DNA of 64,000 nucleotides from Sideroxydans sp. (GCA_028710605.1 JAQTTU010000001.1:454742-518741); one strand, 5' to 3'. Shown: positions 27,118-36,247, numbered from the stretch's first letter. Notes: generated by a model from the sequence alone, not told the origin. Made by a program: numbers and translations.

Positions 27118-28455
27118 TCAATCCTGCAACCGGCTCGGATTTAGTCTCTCGCGCTGCTCGAAGAAGCGCAGCAGCAGGTAAGTCACCCACGCCACGACAC
27201 CCAGCGCCAAGGTGAACAGCGAGTAGGAAATCGGCCACGGGATGCCCTGCGTCATCATCGAAAATTCCGACATGCCGCCGATTCCCGCCAGCACGTTGAG
27301 CGGCATGAACACCACGCTCAACACGGTCAAGCGCTTCAAGTTTTTATTCTGGTTGTTGTTGATGAAACCGACCGTGGCATCCATCAGGAAGTTGATCTTG
27401 TCGAAGATGAAGGCGGTGTGTCCGTCGAGCGAGTCGATGTCGCGCAGGATCTGCTGCGCATCTTCCAGCTGCTGCTTGGTCAAAAATTTGCTGCGCATCA
27501 GGAACGACACGGCGCGCCGCGTATCCAGCACGTTGCGGCGGATCAAACCGTTCAGGTCTTCTTCGTGGGCAATCGCGGTCAGCGTGCTGTCCGCATGTTC
27601 GCCGACCTTGTCGTTGTTGAGCACTTGCTTGCTCACCTCGCGCAGCCCCTGGTAAACATCTTCCAGCGCATCGGCGGAATATTCGGCATCCGCCGCGTAC
27701 AGATCGAGCAGCACGTCTTTGGAATCGAGCACGTAGTTGGGCTGGGTGAGCGCGCGCAGGCGCTGCAAACGGAATATCGGCAATTCGACTTTGCGTATCG
27801 AAAACAGCGTGTCCTGAAACAGCACAAAGGCCACCGTCACACTGCGCGACACATCTTCTTTGTCGAGCAGAAAGTCGGAGCGCAAATGCACCGCACTGTT
27901 GTCTTCGACGTAGAAACGCGCGCTCGATTCCAAGTCGTTCAACTTGTCCGGGTCGGGCAGTTCCAGGCCGAAGATGGCTCCCACCCACAGCCGTTCCTCG
28001 AACGACGGATTCACCATGTCGATCCAGATCGGCTTGAACTTGATCAAATCGTCGCGGGTGCTGATGGCGATCTCGCGCAGGCGGCCTTCGTGCAGCTCGA
28101 ACGCCTTGATGCTGGATTTCTCGTTCTGGTATTCGCGCTTGCCCAGCGCCTGAATCAGCGAGATCGGCACATCCTGCAGGATATGCTCCTTGCGCTCATC
28201 GTTGATCTGATCCCACACGAACAACTGGTCTTCCGGCTCCAGCTCTTCCAGAATTTGCGAGACCTCGATCGAGGAAATCTGGTTGAGTATCTGCTGCATT
28301 TTTGCCAGATTCTGCTTGCGCACCAGCGTCTCCACCAGGTCGCGGCGGGGGATGTCCTGCTTGTGGACAAAATCCTCGACGAGCCGGTGCTTTTTAATTA
28401 GATTAAGCACTGTCTGCTGGCTGGTTTGATGTTCGATATCCGAGTCGAGTGTCAT
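27118..28455 (-). CDS. CorA-like divalent cation transporter
   Basis: 445 residues. A long soluble alpha/beta and coiled region (1-360) precedes two C-terminal membrane helices (about 373-392 and 407-430). The loop between them reads AGIGGMSEFSMMTQG, where classical CorA has GMN. The helix-linker VGFINNNQNKNLKRLTVLSV is typical of the CorA pore helix. The GMS variant appears in a CorA side branch, so Mg transport is probable but other metals cannot be excluded. Transcribed divergently from mgtE, with a 100-bp shared upstream region. Confidence 0.85.
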   Translation of the reverse strand: MTLDSDIEHQTSQQTVLNLIKKHRLVEDFVHKQDIPRRDLVETLVRKQNLAKMQQILNQISSIEVSQILEELEPEDQLFVWDQINDERKEHILQDVPISLIQALGKREYQNEKSSIKAFELHEGRLREIAISTRDDLIKFKPIWIDMVNPSFEERLWVGAIFGLELPDPDKLNDLESSARFYVEDNSAVHLRSDFLLDKEDVSRSVTVAFVLFQDTLFSIRKVELPIFRLQRLRALTQPNYVLDSKDVLLDLYAADAEYSADALEDVYQGLREVSKQVLNNDKVGEHADSTLTAIAHEEDLNGLIRRNVLDTRRAVSFLMRSKFLTKQQLEDAQQILRDIDSLDGHTAFIFDKINFLMDATVGFINNNQNKNLKRLTVLSVVFMPLNVLAGIGGMSEFSMMTQGIPWPISYSLFTLALGVVAWVTYLLLRFFEQRERLNPSRLQD

Positions 28456-28556
28456 GAGAATGCTGCCCCGTGGAAATGCAAAAAGTGGCGGAATTATAAG
28501 TTATCCTCCCGCGTTGTCCGTCAGTTATCTATCGCCAATTTTCAGGAATGTCCGCC

Positions 28557-30014
28557 ATGAACATACCCGAGCACGAACACCGCCATCACCCGACTGTGCA
28601 GACTCATTTGCAGCAGGTGCAAGACTTGCTGCAAAAGCAGGCGCTGGTGGAGTCGATGACGCAGCGGCATGAAGCGGGGCACGACGAGCGCCACGAGCTG
28701 CTGGGCAAAATGTTGCACAAACGGCATCTGGCGGAATTGCGCGAACTGCTGGACGAACTGCACTCCGCCGACATCGCCTACATCCTGGAATCGCTGCCCA
28801 TAGAACAGCGCCTGATGCTATGGGAAATGGTAAAGGCAGACCGCGACGGCGATATTCTGATCGAGGTTTCCGACTCGGTGCGCGAATCGCTGATCGCCAG
28901 CATGAACCGCGAAGAATTGCGTGCGGCCACCGAGCAACTCGATACCGACGAGATCGCCGACCTCGCCCCCGACCTGCCGCAGAACGTGATGCGCGACGTG
29001 TTCAAGTCGCTGTCCATCGAAGAGCGCGAACAGTTGCGCGAGGCGATGTCGTACTCCGAAGATTCCGTCGGCGCGCTGATGGATTTCAACATGGTGCATG
29101 TGCGCGAGGACGTGACGCTGGAAGTGGTGTCGCGTTACCTGCGCCGCTTCGACGAACTGCCCGACCATACCGATCAGGTGTTCGTGGTGGACAGGGAAGA
29201 CTGTTTCAAAGGCGTGTTACCGATCAACATGATCGTGGTCAACGAGCCGGAAATTGAAGTCGGCAAATTGATGCTGACCGACACCATCCAGCTCCACCCC
29301 GACGACAAAGCAGAACAGGCCGCGCACTCGTTCGAACGCTACGACCTGGTGTCGGCACCGGTGGTGGCCGAGGACGGCAAGCTGGTGGGCCGGGTGACGG
29401 TGAACGTGGTGCTGGACTTCATCCGAGCCGAATCGGAAACCGACTTGCTCAAACTGGCCGGCCTGCGCGAAGAGGAAGATATTTTCGCTTCAGTGTGGAA
29501 GTCGGCGCAGAACCGCTGGACCTGGCTGGCGCTGAATCTGGCTACCGCGTTTTTCGCCTCGCGCGTGATCGGCAGTTTTGAAGACACCATCGCAAAATTC
29601 GTCGCCCTCGCCACGCTAATGCCCATCGTCGCAGGCATCGCCGGCAACTCGGCCAACCAGACCACCACCATCATCATCCGCTCGCTGGCGCTCGGCCAGA
29701 TTACCCATGACAACGCGCGCCGCCTGATGATGAAAGAGCTGACAATCAGCGGCTTGAACGGCCTGGTGTGGGGCGGCATCGCCGGATTGTTCGCCTACTT
29801 CCTTTATCACAATGTCGCCCTCGGCCTGGTGATGACCAGCGCCATGCTGCTCAACCTGATCGTGGGCGCGCTCGTCGGCCTGTTCATCCCGCTCGCCATG
29901 CACAAACTCGGGCGCGACCCCGCCATCGGTGCCAGCGTGATGATTACCGCCATCACCGACAGCGGCGGGTTCTTTATTTTCTTGGGGTTGGCGGCGATAT
30001 TTTTGATTCACTGA
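28557..30014 (+). CDS. mgtE: Magnesium transporter MgtE
   Basis: 485 residues if ATG 28557 is used; ATG 28548 is immediately abutted by its only Shine-Dalgarno-like AGGA, while 28557 is nine bases beyond it. His-rich start (EHEHRHHPT), MgtE N domain (about 45-150), a CBS pair (150-275), a connecting helix, and five membrane helices (310-485) with NSANQTTTIIIRSLALGQI and ALVGLFIPLAMHKLGRDPA. The cytoplasmic domains sense Mg and gate the channel. No obvious M-box riboswitch lies upstream. Confidence 0.95.
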   Translation: MNIPEHEHRHHPTVQTHLQQVQDLLQKQALVESMTQRHEAGHDERHELLGKMLHKRHLAELRELLDELHSADIAYILESLPIEQRLMLWEMVKADRDGDILIEVSDSVRESLIASMNREELRAATEQLDTDEIADLAPDLPQNVMRDVFKSLSIEEREQLREAMSYSEDSVGALMDFNMVHVREDVTLEVVSRYLRRFDELPDHTDQVFVVDREDCFKGVLPINMIVVNEPEIEVGKLMLTDTIQLHPDDKAEQAAHSFERYDLVSAPVVAEDGKLVGRVTVNVVLDFIRAESETDLLKLAGLREEEDIFASVWKSAQNRWTWLALNLATAFFASRVIGSFEDTIAKFVALATLMPIVAGIAGNSANQTTTIIIRSLALGQITHDNARRLMMKELTISGLNGLVWGGIAGLFAYFLYHNVALGLVMTSAMLLNLIVGALVGLFIPLAMHKLGRDPAIGASVMITAITDSGGFFIFLGLAAIFLIH

Positions 30015-30209
30015 ATCGAAGAATTGAAAAATGGATAGCAATACGCCCGCAGACCGACAGTCGGGAGCGGAGAATAATAAGGGGTGAACAACAGACGGTT
30101 CGTTGAAAAAATCAACAAACTTGAGAGGACAAAACAACCACTCCGCAGGCGGCGGAAATCGAAGAAAGGGCGAAACGCAAAACCCGGCGCCCGCCCCAAT
30201 CTACGAAGC

Positions 30210-30689
30210 TTAGGCGCCGAGGATACCTTTGCCTGATGGAGCAGCAGCTTTCGCTACGGCTTTTTTGGCAGGTTTTTTCGCAGCTGTTTTTTTCACAGCG
30301 GGCTTGGCTGCCGCTTTTTTCGCTGCCGGTTTCTTGGCGGCAACTTTTTTAGCGGCGGGCTTTTTCGCTGCCACAACTTTTTTCGCTGCCGGTTTCTTGG
30401 CAGCTACTTTTTTGGCTGCCGGTTTCTTGGCGGCAACTTTTTTCGCTGCCGGCTTAGCGGCTACTTTTTTGGCGGCGGGCTTTTTCGCTGCCACAACTTT
30501 TTTCGCTGCCGGTTTCTTGGCAACTACTTTTTTGGCAGCCGGTTTAGCGGCTGCTTTTTTGGCGGCTGGCTTTTTCGCTGCCGGTTTAGCGGCTGCTTTT
30601 TTCGCGGCGGGCTTGGCTGCTGCTTTTTTCACAGCAGGTTTCTTGGTAGTGGTGCTCTTTGCTTTGGTATCGGCAGTTGCCATTTTCAT
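30210..30689 (-). CDS. Histone H1-like Lys/Ala/Pro-rich protein (AlgP-like)
   Basis: 159 residues made almost entirely of KPAAKK and KKVAAKKPAAKK repeats, with SGKGILGA at the end. Similar to AlgP/Hc1-type histone-like proteins that bind DNA and are common in betaproteobacteria; basic, disordered, and hypervariable in copy number. DNA from 30250 to 30640 is an imperfect tandem array. ATG at 30689 or the second Met (MATADTKAK) are both possible. Flanked by the 195-bp gap 30015-30209, in which I see no gene. Confidence 0.85.
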   Translation of the reverse strand: MKMATADTKAKSTTTKKPAVKKAAAKPAAKKAAAKPAAKKPAAKKAAAKPAAKKVVAKKPAAKKVVAAKKPAAKKVAAKPAAKKVAAKKPAAKKVAAKKPAAKKVVAAKKPAAKKVAAKKPAAKKAAAKPAVKKTAAKKPAKKAVAKAAAPSGKGILGA

Positions 30690-30857
30690 TCCTTAATAAA
30701 AGTTTGACGGACTAACCAGGTACTACTTTTTTCGTGCAACCACTGCACTCCCGGTGCGCCTTTCTTGCGTTTGAAATCTCCCATCACGCACGGTGACCGC
30801 ATTCTATGCGCGAATATTTTTTATGCGCAATAGATTTATGCAACTTGTGCAAAAAAA

Positions 30858-32105
30858 TCAACCGATCATTTTTTCTGCGGCATACATCTGCGCCACTTTT
30901 TCGCGCTCGCGGATGAGGTGTATCTGCTCACCGTCCACCATCACTTCGGCGGCGCGAGGCCGCGTGTTGTAGTTGGAACTCATGCTCATTCCATAAGCGC
31001 CCGCCGACATCACCGCCAGCGCATCGCCTTGATTGACGGCCATCTCACGCGCATGGCCGATAAAATCGCCGGTCTCGCAGATGGGGCCGACCACGGAATA
31101 TTGCGCCATCGCGGCATCGCGTTTTTGCAGCGGCAGGATGGCGTGCCAGGCATCGTAAAGTGCCGGACGCATCAAATCGTTCATCGCCGCATCGACGATG
31201 GCGAAATTTTTTTCTTCGCCGTGTTTCAAATACTCGATGCGCGTGAGCAGCACGCCCGCGTTGCCCACCAGCACTCTTCCCGGCTCGACGATGATTTTTT
31301 CGGTGCGCCCCCGCAGCACGCCCAGCAAGGCTTGCGCGTATTCGGCGATGGACGGCGGTGTCTCGTCGTCATAGCGAATTCCCAGTCCGCCGCCGAGATC
31401 GAGATGCTCCAGCGCGATGCCCGCTGCGGCCAGTTGATCGACCAGCACCAATATTTTTTCCGCTGCGGCGATGAACGGGCTGACCTCGGTGAGTTGCGAA
31501 CCGATGTGGCAATCCATGCCGGTGATGCGCAGATGCGGCATGGCGGCAGCCTTGAGATACAGCGCCAGCGCTTCGGTGTAGGCCACGCCGAATTTGTTCT
31601 GCTTGAGTCCGGTGGAGATGTAGGGATGGGTCTTGGCATCCACATCGGGGTTCACGCGCAAGCTGATCGGCGCAACCTTGCCCACGCTGCCCGCCACCGC
31701 GTTCAAACGATCCAGCTCGGGAGCCGACTCGACGTTGAAGCACAGAATTCCCGCTTCCAGCGCTTGGCGCATTTCGGCTTCGCTCTTGCCCACGCCGGAG
31801 AACACCACTTTGTTTGCCGCGCCGCCAGCCGCCAGCACGCGTTGCAGTTCGCCGCCGGAAACGATGTCGAAGCCCGCACCGAGACGCGCGAACACATTGA
31901 GAATGGCGAGGTTGGAGTTGGCCTTCGCCGCGTAGCAGATCAGATGCTCGCGCGATTTGAATGCCTCGGCGAACTGGCGGTAGTCGTCCGTCAGCGCGGC
32001 GCGCGAATAGACGTAGCAGGGAGTGCCGAAGCGTTGCGCGATGTCGTTCAGCGCGACGTTCTCGACGAATAACTGGTCTTGCCGGTAATGAAAATAGTCG
32101 TTCAT
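30858..32105 (-). CDS. lysA: Diaminopimelate decarboxylase LysA
   Basis: 415 residues. PLP-dependent, last step of lysine synthesis. PLP-binding Lys in CYAAKANSN (about residue 60), GSQLTEV and LDLGGGLGI in the TIM barrel, and catalytic Cys in GPICETGDFI with YGMSMSSNYNTRPR at the C-terminus. Its ATG overlaps the lptM stop (ATGA). Confidence 0.98.
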   Translation of the reverse strand: MNDYFHYRQDQLFVENVALNDIAQRFGTPCYVYSRAALTDDYRQFAEAFKSREHLICYAAKANSNLAILNVFARLGAGFDIVSGGELQRVLAAGGAANKVVFSGVGKSEAEMRQALEAGILCFNVESAPELDRLNAVAGSVGKVAPISLRVNPDVDAKTHPYISTGLKQNKFGVAYTEALALYLKAAAMPHLRITGMDCHIGSQLTEVSPFIAAAEKILVLVDQLAAAGIALEHLDLGGGLGIRYDDETPPSIAEYAQALLGVLRGRTEKIIVEPGRVLVGNAGVLLTRIEYLKHGEEKNFAIVDAAMNDLMRPALYDAWHAILPLQKRDAAMAQYSVVGPICETGDFIGHAREMAVNQGDALAVMSAGAYGMSMSSNYNTRPRAAEVMVDGEQIHLIREREKVAQMYAAEKMIG

Positions 32106-32239
32106 GGTTGCTTGTTGTGCTCGGGTTGATCGGATGAGGTTGAAGAATTGGCCGCAGGCGCGGGCAACATTAGCGGCCCTTTGCGTCCGCAGCCTTGCAA
32201 GCTGACAAGCAACAGCAACATAATGCCAAGGGTACGCAT
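32102..32239 (-). CDS. lptM: LPS translocon maturation lipoprotein LptM (YifL-like)
   Basis: 45 residues, ATG at 32239, stop overlapping lysA. Sequence signature is LLLLVSLQGCGRKGPLMLP: lipobox LQGC at residue 17 followed by GxKGPLxxP, the hallmark of the family. In E. coli the lipoprotein helps LptD fold and its disulfides form. The tail is Ser/Thr/Pro-rich. Order lptM-lysA with divergent cyaY is conserved in proteobacteria. Confidence 0.92.
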   Translation of the reverse strand: MRTLGIMLLLLVSLQGCGRKGPLMLPAPAANSSTSSDQPEHNKQP

Positions 32240-32279
32240 GATTTGATTCTTCCGCGAAATAAAAAACGTTGGCGATTAT

Positions 32280-33590
32280 ATGACGGAAAACACCGGCAAC
32301 GAACTTGGCAGCGCGCTGTTCTCACATATCCGGCAGATAGTGAACGGGCGCGGCGTGGATATTATCCAGCAGCAGAACGGCAATTCGCTCAAGCTGGAAT
32401 TCGCCGACGGGCAACGCATCCTGGTCAACTTCAATGCGCAGACGCACGGCGTGTGGCTGGCCGCGCGTTCCGGCGGCATCGAGTTCGCCCATCACCACGG
32501 CAACTGGCGCGCGCACGACCAGAGCGATTTCTTCAGCAAGCTGCACGAGACTATCGAACAAACCATCGCCAGCAATCCGCTCAACGCGCGCGCGCCCGGC
32601 ACGCGCACCCCGCATGTCGAGCGCCCCGCCACCGTCATCTACCACGAAGAAGCGCAGAGCCATCTGCTGCGCAATTTGCTCATACTGCTGCTGGCCGGCG
32701 TGCTCGGTTTCTGGGCGGCACTGCGCATGGTGCAACCGCCCGCCGCAGGCAACTCCGACAGACCAATGCAAACGCTGGCGCTAGGCAACGCGGACACGAA
32801 CCAAACCTGCGAAGCCGACTATCCCGCCAACGGCAACATCACCGTCTTCGGCAGCGGCCTGCGCACCGACGGCCCCAACGATCCCGAGATCACGCTCAAA
32901 AACGACCACGCTTTTCCCATGCTGATGATCCTCAGCGCGCCGCGTTCCGCCATCCCCGCGCTGTCGGTATTGATCCGCGCGCGGCAGAGCACCACACTGC
33001 ATTTGCCCGCCGGGCAATACGACATGATGTTCAGCAGCGGCAACGCCTGGTGCAATCCGCGCAAAGGATTTTCCGACGGGCATCTGGTCAAGTTCGAGCA
33101 GGCGCTGAGCGTGCAGATGGACAAACCGATGCAGCTCGCCATGCAGTCTTCCGGCGCGGGCGCGAGTGACTTCCAGTTGTTCGTCCACACCGAAACGCCG
33201 CAAATCGAACTACCCAAACCGACGTTTACCGGCGACGGCAGCATGGAAGTGAAGCGCGCCACCAACGGCCATTTCTATCTGCCCGGCTCGATCGAAAACG
33301 AACCGGTCACTTTCATGGTGGACACCGGCGCGACCGTCACCTCCATCTCCAGCAGCGTCGCGCGCCAGGCCGGTATCCACGGCTGCAAGGAAGTGCAATT
33401 CCAGACCGCGAACGGCGCGGCCGCCGGATGCCTCGCCCTCGTGTCGCGCATGACGCTGGGCAACTTCACGCTGCAAAACATCACCGTCGCCGTGATGCCC
33501 AACATGGAAATCAACCTGCTCGGCGCAAACGTGCTGCGCAATTTTCAAGTGAGCCAGAACGACAGCGGCATGCTGATCGGGCTGCGATAA
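32280..33590 (+). CDS. Frataxin-like domain fused to membrane helix and retropepsin-like aspartic protease
   Basis: 436 residues. Residues 1-95 align with CyaY/frataxin: LEFADGQRILVN, then VWLAARSGGIEFAHHHGNW, close to the cyaY encoded 106 bp downstream. But the acidic first helix of CyaY is replaced by neutral or basic residues (SALFSHIRQIVNGRG). A membrane helix at about 129-149 follows. Residues about 175-300 form a beta-rich domain with four Cys, and 330-436 form a retropepsin domain: FYLPGSIENEPV, active site VDTGATVT (348-352), GNFTLQNITV, INLLGANVLRNF. The frataxin part would be cytoplasmic and the protease periplasmic. Sits where cyaY usually is, divergent from lptM-lysA. Function unknown. 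Confidence 0.88.
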   Translation: MTENTGNELGSALFSHIRQIVNGRGVDIIQQQNGNSLKLEFADGQRILVNFNAQTHGVWLAARSGGIEFAHHHGNWRAHDQSDFFSKLHETIEQTIASNPLNARAPGTRTPHVERPATVIYHEEAQSHLLRNLLILLLAGVLGFWAALRMVQPPAAGNSDRPMQTLALGNADTNQTCEADYPANGNITVFGSGLRTDGPNDPEITLKNDHAFPMLMILSAPRSAIPALSVLIRARQSTTLHLPAGQYDMMFSSGNAWCNPRKGFSDGHLVKFEQALSVQMDKPMQLAMQSSGAGASDFQLFVHTETPQIELPKPTFTGDGSMEVKRATNGHFYLPGSIENEPVTFMVDTGATVTSISSSVARQAGIHGCKEVQFQTANGAAAGCLALVSRMTLGNFTLQNITVAVMPNMEINLLGANVLRNFQVSQNDSGMLIGLR

Positions 33591-33601
33591 ACAAGGCCAT
33601 T

Positions 33602-33661
33602 GTAGGTGCGAATTTATTCGCACGAATTGCATGCCATGTGCGAATAAATTCGCACCTACAA
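33602..33661. repeat. GTAG-type REP pair (GTGCGAAT core)
   Basis: TGTAGGTGCGAATTTATTCG and its inverse around a short centre, ending CTAC. The GTAG foot is typical of REP elements mobilised by RAYT transposases. A second copy is at 45858-45916. Confidence 0.85.
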
Positions 33662-33695
33662 AAATCTCAACTGCATTTTTAATCAGGGAGTCACA

Positions 33696-34007
33696 ATGAC
33701 TGAAAACGAATTCAAACAACAAGCCGATGCCGTGTTCCAGCGCATCGAACACGCACTCGACAACAGCGATAGCGACATCGACTACGACAGCAACGGCACG
33801 GTGCTGGAAATGGAATTTGAGGACGGCAGCAAAGTCATCGTCAACCGCCACGTGCCCAACCGCGAGATCTGGCTGGCCGCAAAATCCGGCGGCTTTCATT
33901 ACGCCATGCAGGACGGTAACTGGATGAGCCAGCGCGATGGCAGCGAATTGTTTGCCAGACTGGGGGAGTTGGTACAAAACGGTTGCGGCAAAACGCTGGA
34001 TTTCTGA
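33696..34007 (+). CDS. cyaY: Iron donor / frataxin-like protein CyaY
   Basis: 103 residues. Frataxin fold, regulator of iron-sulfur cluster assembly. Acidic first helix (QRIEHALDNSDSDIDYD) forms the iron-binding ridge, followed by LEMEFEDGSKVIVNRHVPNR, EIWLAAKSGGFHY and DGNWMSQRDGSELF. Full length. Directly downstream of the longer frataxin-retropepsin fusion, separated from it by a REP pair, so the window has two frataxin-like genes in tandem. Confidence 0.95.
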   Translation: MTENEFKQQADAVFQRIEHALDNSDSDIDYDSNGTVLEMEFEDGSKVIVNRHVPNREIWLAAKSGGFHYAMQDGNWMSQRDGSELFARLGELVQNGCGKTLDF

Positions 34008-34032
34008 AATACACCTTGCCTGAAAGCTCCTA

Positions 34033-34094
34033 TCGGCGGGCATCTCCATCAAGCGCACAACGCGGATCGCCTATTGACGGGCATCTTCACGCGA
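34033..34094 (+). repeat. Dispersed repeat, copy 3
   Basis: CGGGCATCTCCATCAAGCGC, then CGGATCGCCTATTGACGGGC, then ATCTTCACGCG. Between convergent cyaY and the metalloprotease gene. Confidence 0.75.
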
Positions 34095-34098
34095 TTGC

Positions 34099-34839
34099 TT
34101 ATTCTGAAATGCCGCGACTGCGCAGTTCGGCGCGGCATTGTTTGTAGTCGGGGCAGACGCTTTCGACCACGCGCCAGAACGCGGGCGAGTGGTTCATCTC
34201 TTGCAGATGCGCGAGTTCGTGCACCACCACGTAGTCGATCAGGTGCAGCGGCATTTTCACCAGTTGCCAGTTCAGGCGCACCACGCCGTGCGCGGTGCAA
34301 CTGCCCCACTGGGTGCGCGCCGCCGACAGTTTGATTTCGCGCGCATTCACCTTCAGCAACGGCGCGAAATATTCCACACATTCGCCGAACACGCGCAGCG
34401 CTTCGTGGCGATACCAATGGGTTACGGCTTTTTCGATATGCGCCGCTTCCGCTTCCACGCCGACCGGCACGTGCAGAATTTCGCCGTGCAGTTGCGCCAT
34501 TGCGCCGCGCAGTTTGGGCATCAACTGCAACGCAAATTCTTCGCCGCGAAACGGGATGCGCGCGCCATCTGCCCACAAAATCGGCGGCGCTTTTTTCGAC
34601 TGCCAGCTATCCAGTTTCTGCACCAGCCAATCGGCTCTTTCGTGCAGCACTTCGTGCAGCCATTTTTCCGAAGCGCGCAGCGGCATGCTCACCGTAAGGC
34701 CGCGCTCGTCGATGCGCAAGCCTATGCTGCGCCGCTTGCCGCTGCGTTTGAGGGTGTAGCTGATGTGTTTGTCGGAAAGCTGTAGCGTGCGCTGTTCGGC
34801 GGCGGGTGGAGGTATTGGTGAGCGTTTCGATTTGAACAT
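34099..34839 (-). CDS. YgjP-like zinc metallopeptidase (SprT-like)
   Basis: 246 residues from ATG 34839 (MFKSKRSP). Family DUF45/M48-like: RSIGLRIDERGLTVSMP near the start, TQWGSC in the middle, and zinc motif HELAH with Glu/His further on (YVVVHELAHLQEMNHSPAFW). The homologue YgjP is predicted soluble and cytosolic. Unknown substrate. Frame open 7 codons further upstream. Confidence 0.88.
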   Translation of the reverse strand: MFKSKRSPIPPPAAEQRTLQLSDKHISYTLKRSGKRRSIGLRIDERGLTVSMPLRASEKWLHEVLHERADWLVQKLDSWQSKKAPPILWADGARIPFRGEEFALQLMPKLRGAMAQLHGEILHVPVGVEAEAAHIEKAVTHWYRHEALRVFGECVEYFAPLLKVNAREIKLSAARTQWGSCTAHGVVRLNWQLVKMPLHLIDYVVVHELAHLQEMNHSPAFWRVVESVCPDYKQCRAELRSRGISE

Positions 34840-34856
34840 TAGAAAAACAATTCCAG

Positions 34857-34949
34857 CCACGGATGCACACGGATTAACACCGATAAAACCAACGCCTTCT
34901 CTATCCGAGCTTTGTTTTTCATCCGTGCCTATCCGTGTTCATCCGTGGC
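34857..34949. repeat. CACGGAT-type periodic inverted repeat
   Basis: Left arm CCACGGATGCACACGGATTA and right arm ATCCGTGTTCATCCGTGG, about nine to ten base period. A second family member is at 40615-40745. Confidence 0.85.
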
Positions 34950-35663
34950 TCAATTTTCTTTTTCCAGCTTGACCATCTCGCCTTCGATCCAGTTTTCGAC
35001 GAGTGCGTTGATCTCTTCGGCTTTGAGTCCGCTGGTGTCTATGGGTTTGCCGATGACCATGGTGATGGTGCCGGGATGTTTGATGAAGGCGTTGCGTCCC
35101 CAGAATTTTCCGGCGTTGTGCGCCACGGGCAATATGGGAACGGCGCAATGCGCGGCCAGCAGCGCGCCGCCGATTTTGTATTTGCCGCGCTCGCCGTAAG
35201 GGATGCGCGTGCCTTCGGGGAACAGCACCACGCTGAAGCCCTGTTGTATTTTTTCTTTACCTTTTTTCAGCAACTGACGCACCGACTCTTTACCTTTACT
35301 GCGATCCAGCGCGATGGGGTTGGACAGCGCCAGCAACCAGCCGAAGAACGGGATCCACAGCAGCTCGCGCTTGGCCACCCAGCAATGCGCGGGCAGCACG
35401 GTTTGCAGCGACAGCGTCTCCCACGCGGACTGGTGTTTGCTCAACACCACGCAGGATTGGGCCGGAATGTTTTCCAGTCCGCGCACTTCCATTTTGATGT
35501 TGCAGATGACGCGCAGCAGCCACAGCGTGCCCGGCGCATAACCGGACAGCAGGCGATGGCGATTGTGCTGGTTGAACGGAAAAATGAACGGCGACAACAG
35601 CGCGTAAAACACGGTGAACACGGCATGCACGAGAAAAAACAAAATGGAACGAATCAGTTTCAT
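34950..35663 (-). CDS. 1-acyl-sn-glycerol-3-phosphate acyltransferase (PlsC-like)
   Basis: 237 residues. PlsC family: HX4E motif KHQSAWETL (HX4D in the canonical enzyme), FPEGTRIPYGERGKYKIGG, an N-terminal membrane-associated segment (about 1-25). Esterifies lysophosphatidate. Overlaps the end of gmhB by four bases. Betaproteobacterial enzymes of this subgroup use the HQSAWETL form. Confidence 0.9.
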   Translation of the reverse strand: MKLIRSILFFLVHAVFTVFYALLSPFIFPFNQHNRHRLLSGYAPGTLWLLRVICNIKMEVRGLENIPAQSCVVLSKHQSAWETLSLQTVLPAHCWVAKRELLWIPFFGWLLALSNPIALDRSKGKESVRQLLKKGKEKIQQGFSVVLFPEGTRIPYGERGKYKIGGALLAAHCAVPILPVAHNAGKFWGRNAFIKHPGTITMVIGKPIDTSGLKAEEINALVENWIEGEMVKLEKEN

Positions 35664-36190
35664 ATCAGGGTTGCCGCCACGCTGGCGAGGTCGGGATAAA
35701 TTAAAGTGCCTGCGGGCAAGCCGCCCGCCGCTTGGGTTTTTGCGCCTTTGCCGGTGAGCACCAGATAAGGCTGCGCTTCCACGCGCGCGGCCGCTTCCAG
35801 ATCGCGCAGCGAATCGCCCACGGCGGGCACGCCTTTCAGACTCGCGCCGTAGCGCACGGCGATTTCTTCAATCATGCCGCTCTTCGGTTTGCGGCAAGTG
35901 CATTCCGTCTCGCTGGTATGCGGGCAGAAAAATATCGCGTCGATGCGGCCACCGACCAGCGCCAGCGATTTGTGCATTTTGTTGTGGATGGCGTTCAGCG
36001 TCGGCATATCGAACAGGCCGCGCCCGATGCCGGACTGGTTGGTCGCCACCACCACGCGATAGCCCGCCTGGTTCAGGCGCGCGATGGCTTCCAGGCTGCC
36101 GGGAATCGGCTTCCATTCATCGGGGCTTTTGATGAATTGGTCGGAGTCGAAATTGATGACACCGTCGCGGTCGAGGATGATGAGTTTCAT
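35660..36190 (-). CDS. gmhB: D-glycero-beta-D-manno-heptose-1,7-bisphosphate 7-phosphatase GmhB
   Basis: 176 residues. HAD superfamily: LDRDGVINFDSD (DxDx box), VVATNQSGIG, zinc-binding CPH and CTC (CPHTSETECTCRKPK), and PAVGDSLRDLEAA. Removes the 7-phosphate in ADP-heptose synthesis for LPS core. First gene of a two-gene operon with the plsC homologue. Confidence 0.95.
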   Translation of the reverse strand: MKLIILDRDGVINFDSDQFIKSPDEWKPIPGSLEAIARLNQAGYRVVVATNQSGIGRGLFDMPTLNAIHNKMHKSLALVGGRIDAIFFCPHTSETECTCRKPKSGMIEEIAVRYGASLKGVPAVGDSLRDLEAAARVEAQPYLVLTGKGAKTQAAGGLPAGTLIYPDLASVAATLI

Positions 36191-36247
36191 TGGTCTTGGC
36201 CTTTAATCACTACCAGATAAATATTGTCAAAACATGACAAGATTTTC

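Noticed and set aside
28456..28547. M-box magnesium riboswitch before mgtE
   Set aside because: The 90-base leader is too short and has no matching conserved helices.
30250..30640. CRISPR-like repetition
   Set aside because: This is the Lys/Ala/Pro coding repeat of the histone-like protein; units have no constant spacers, and no cas genes are present.
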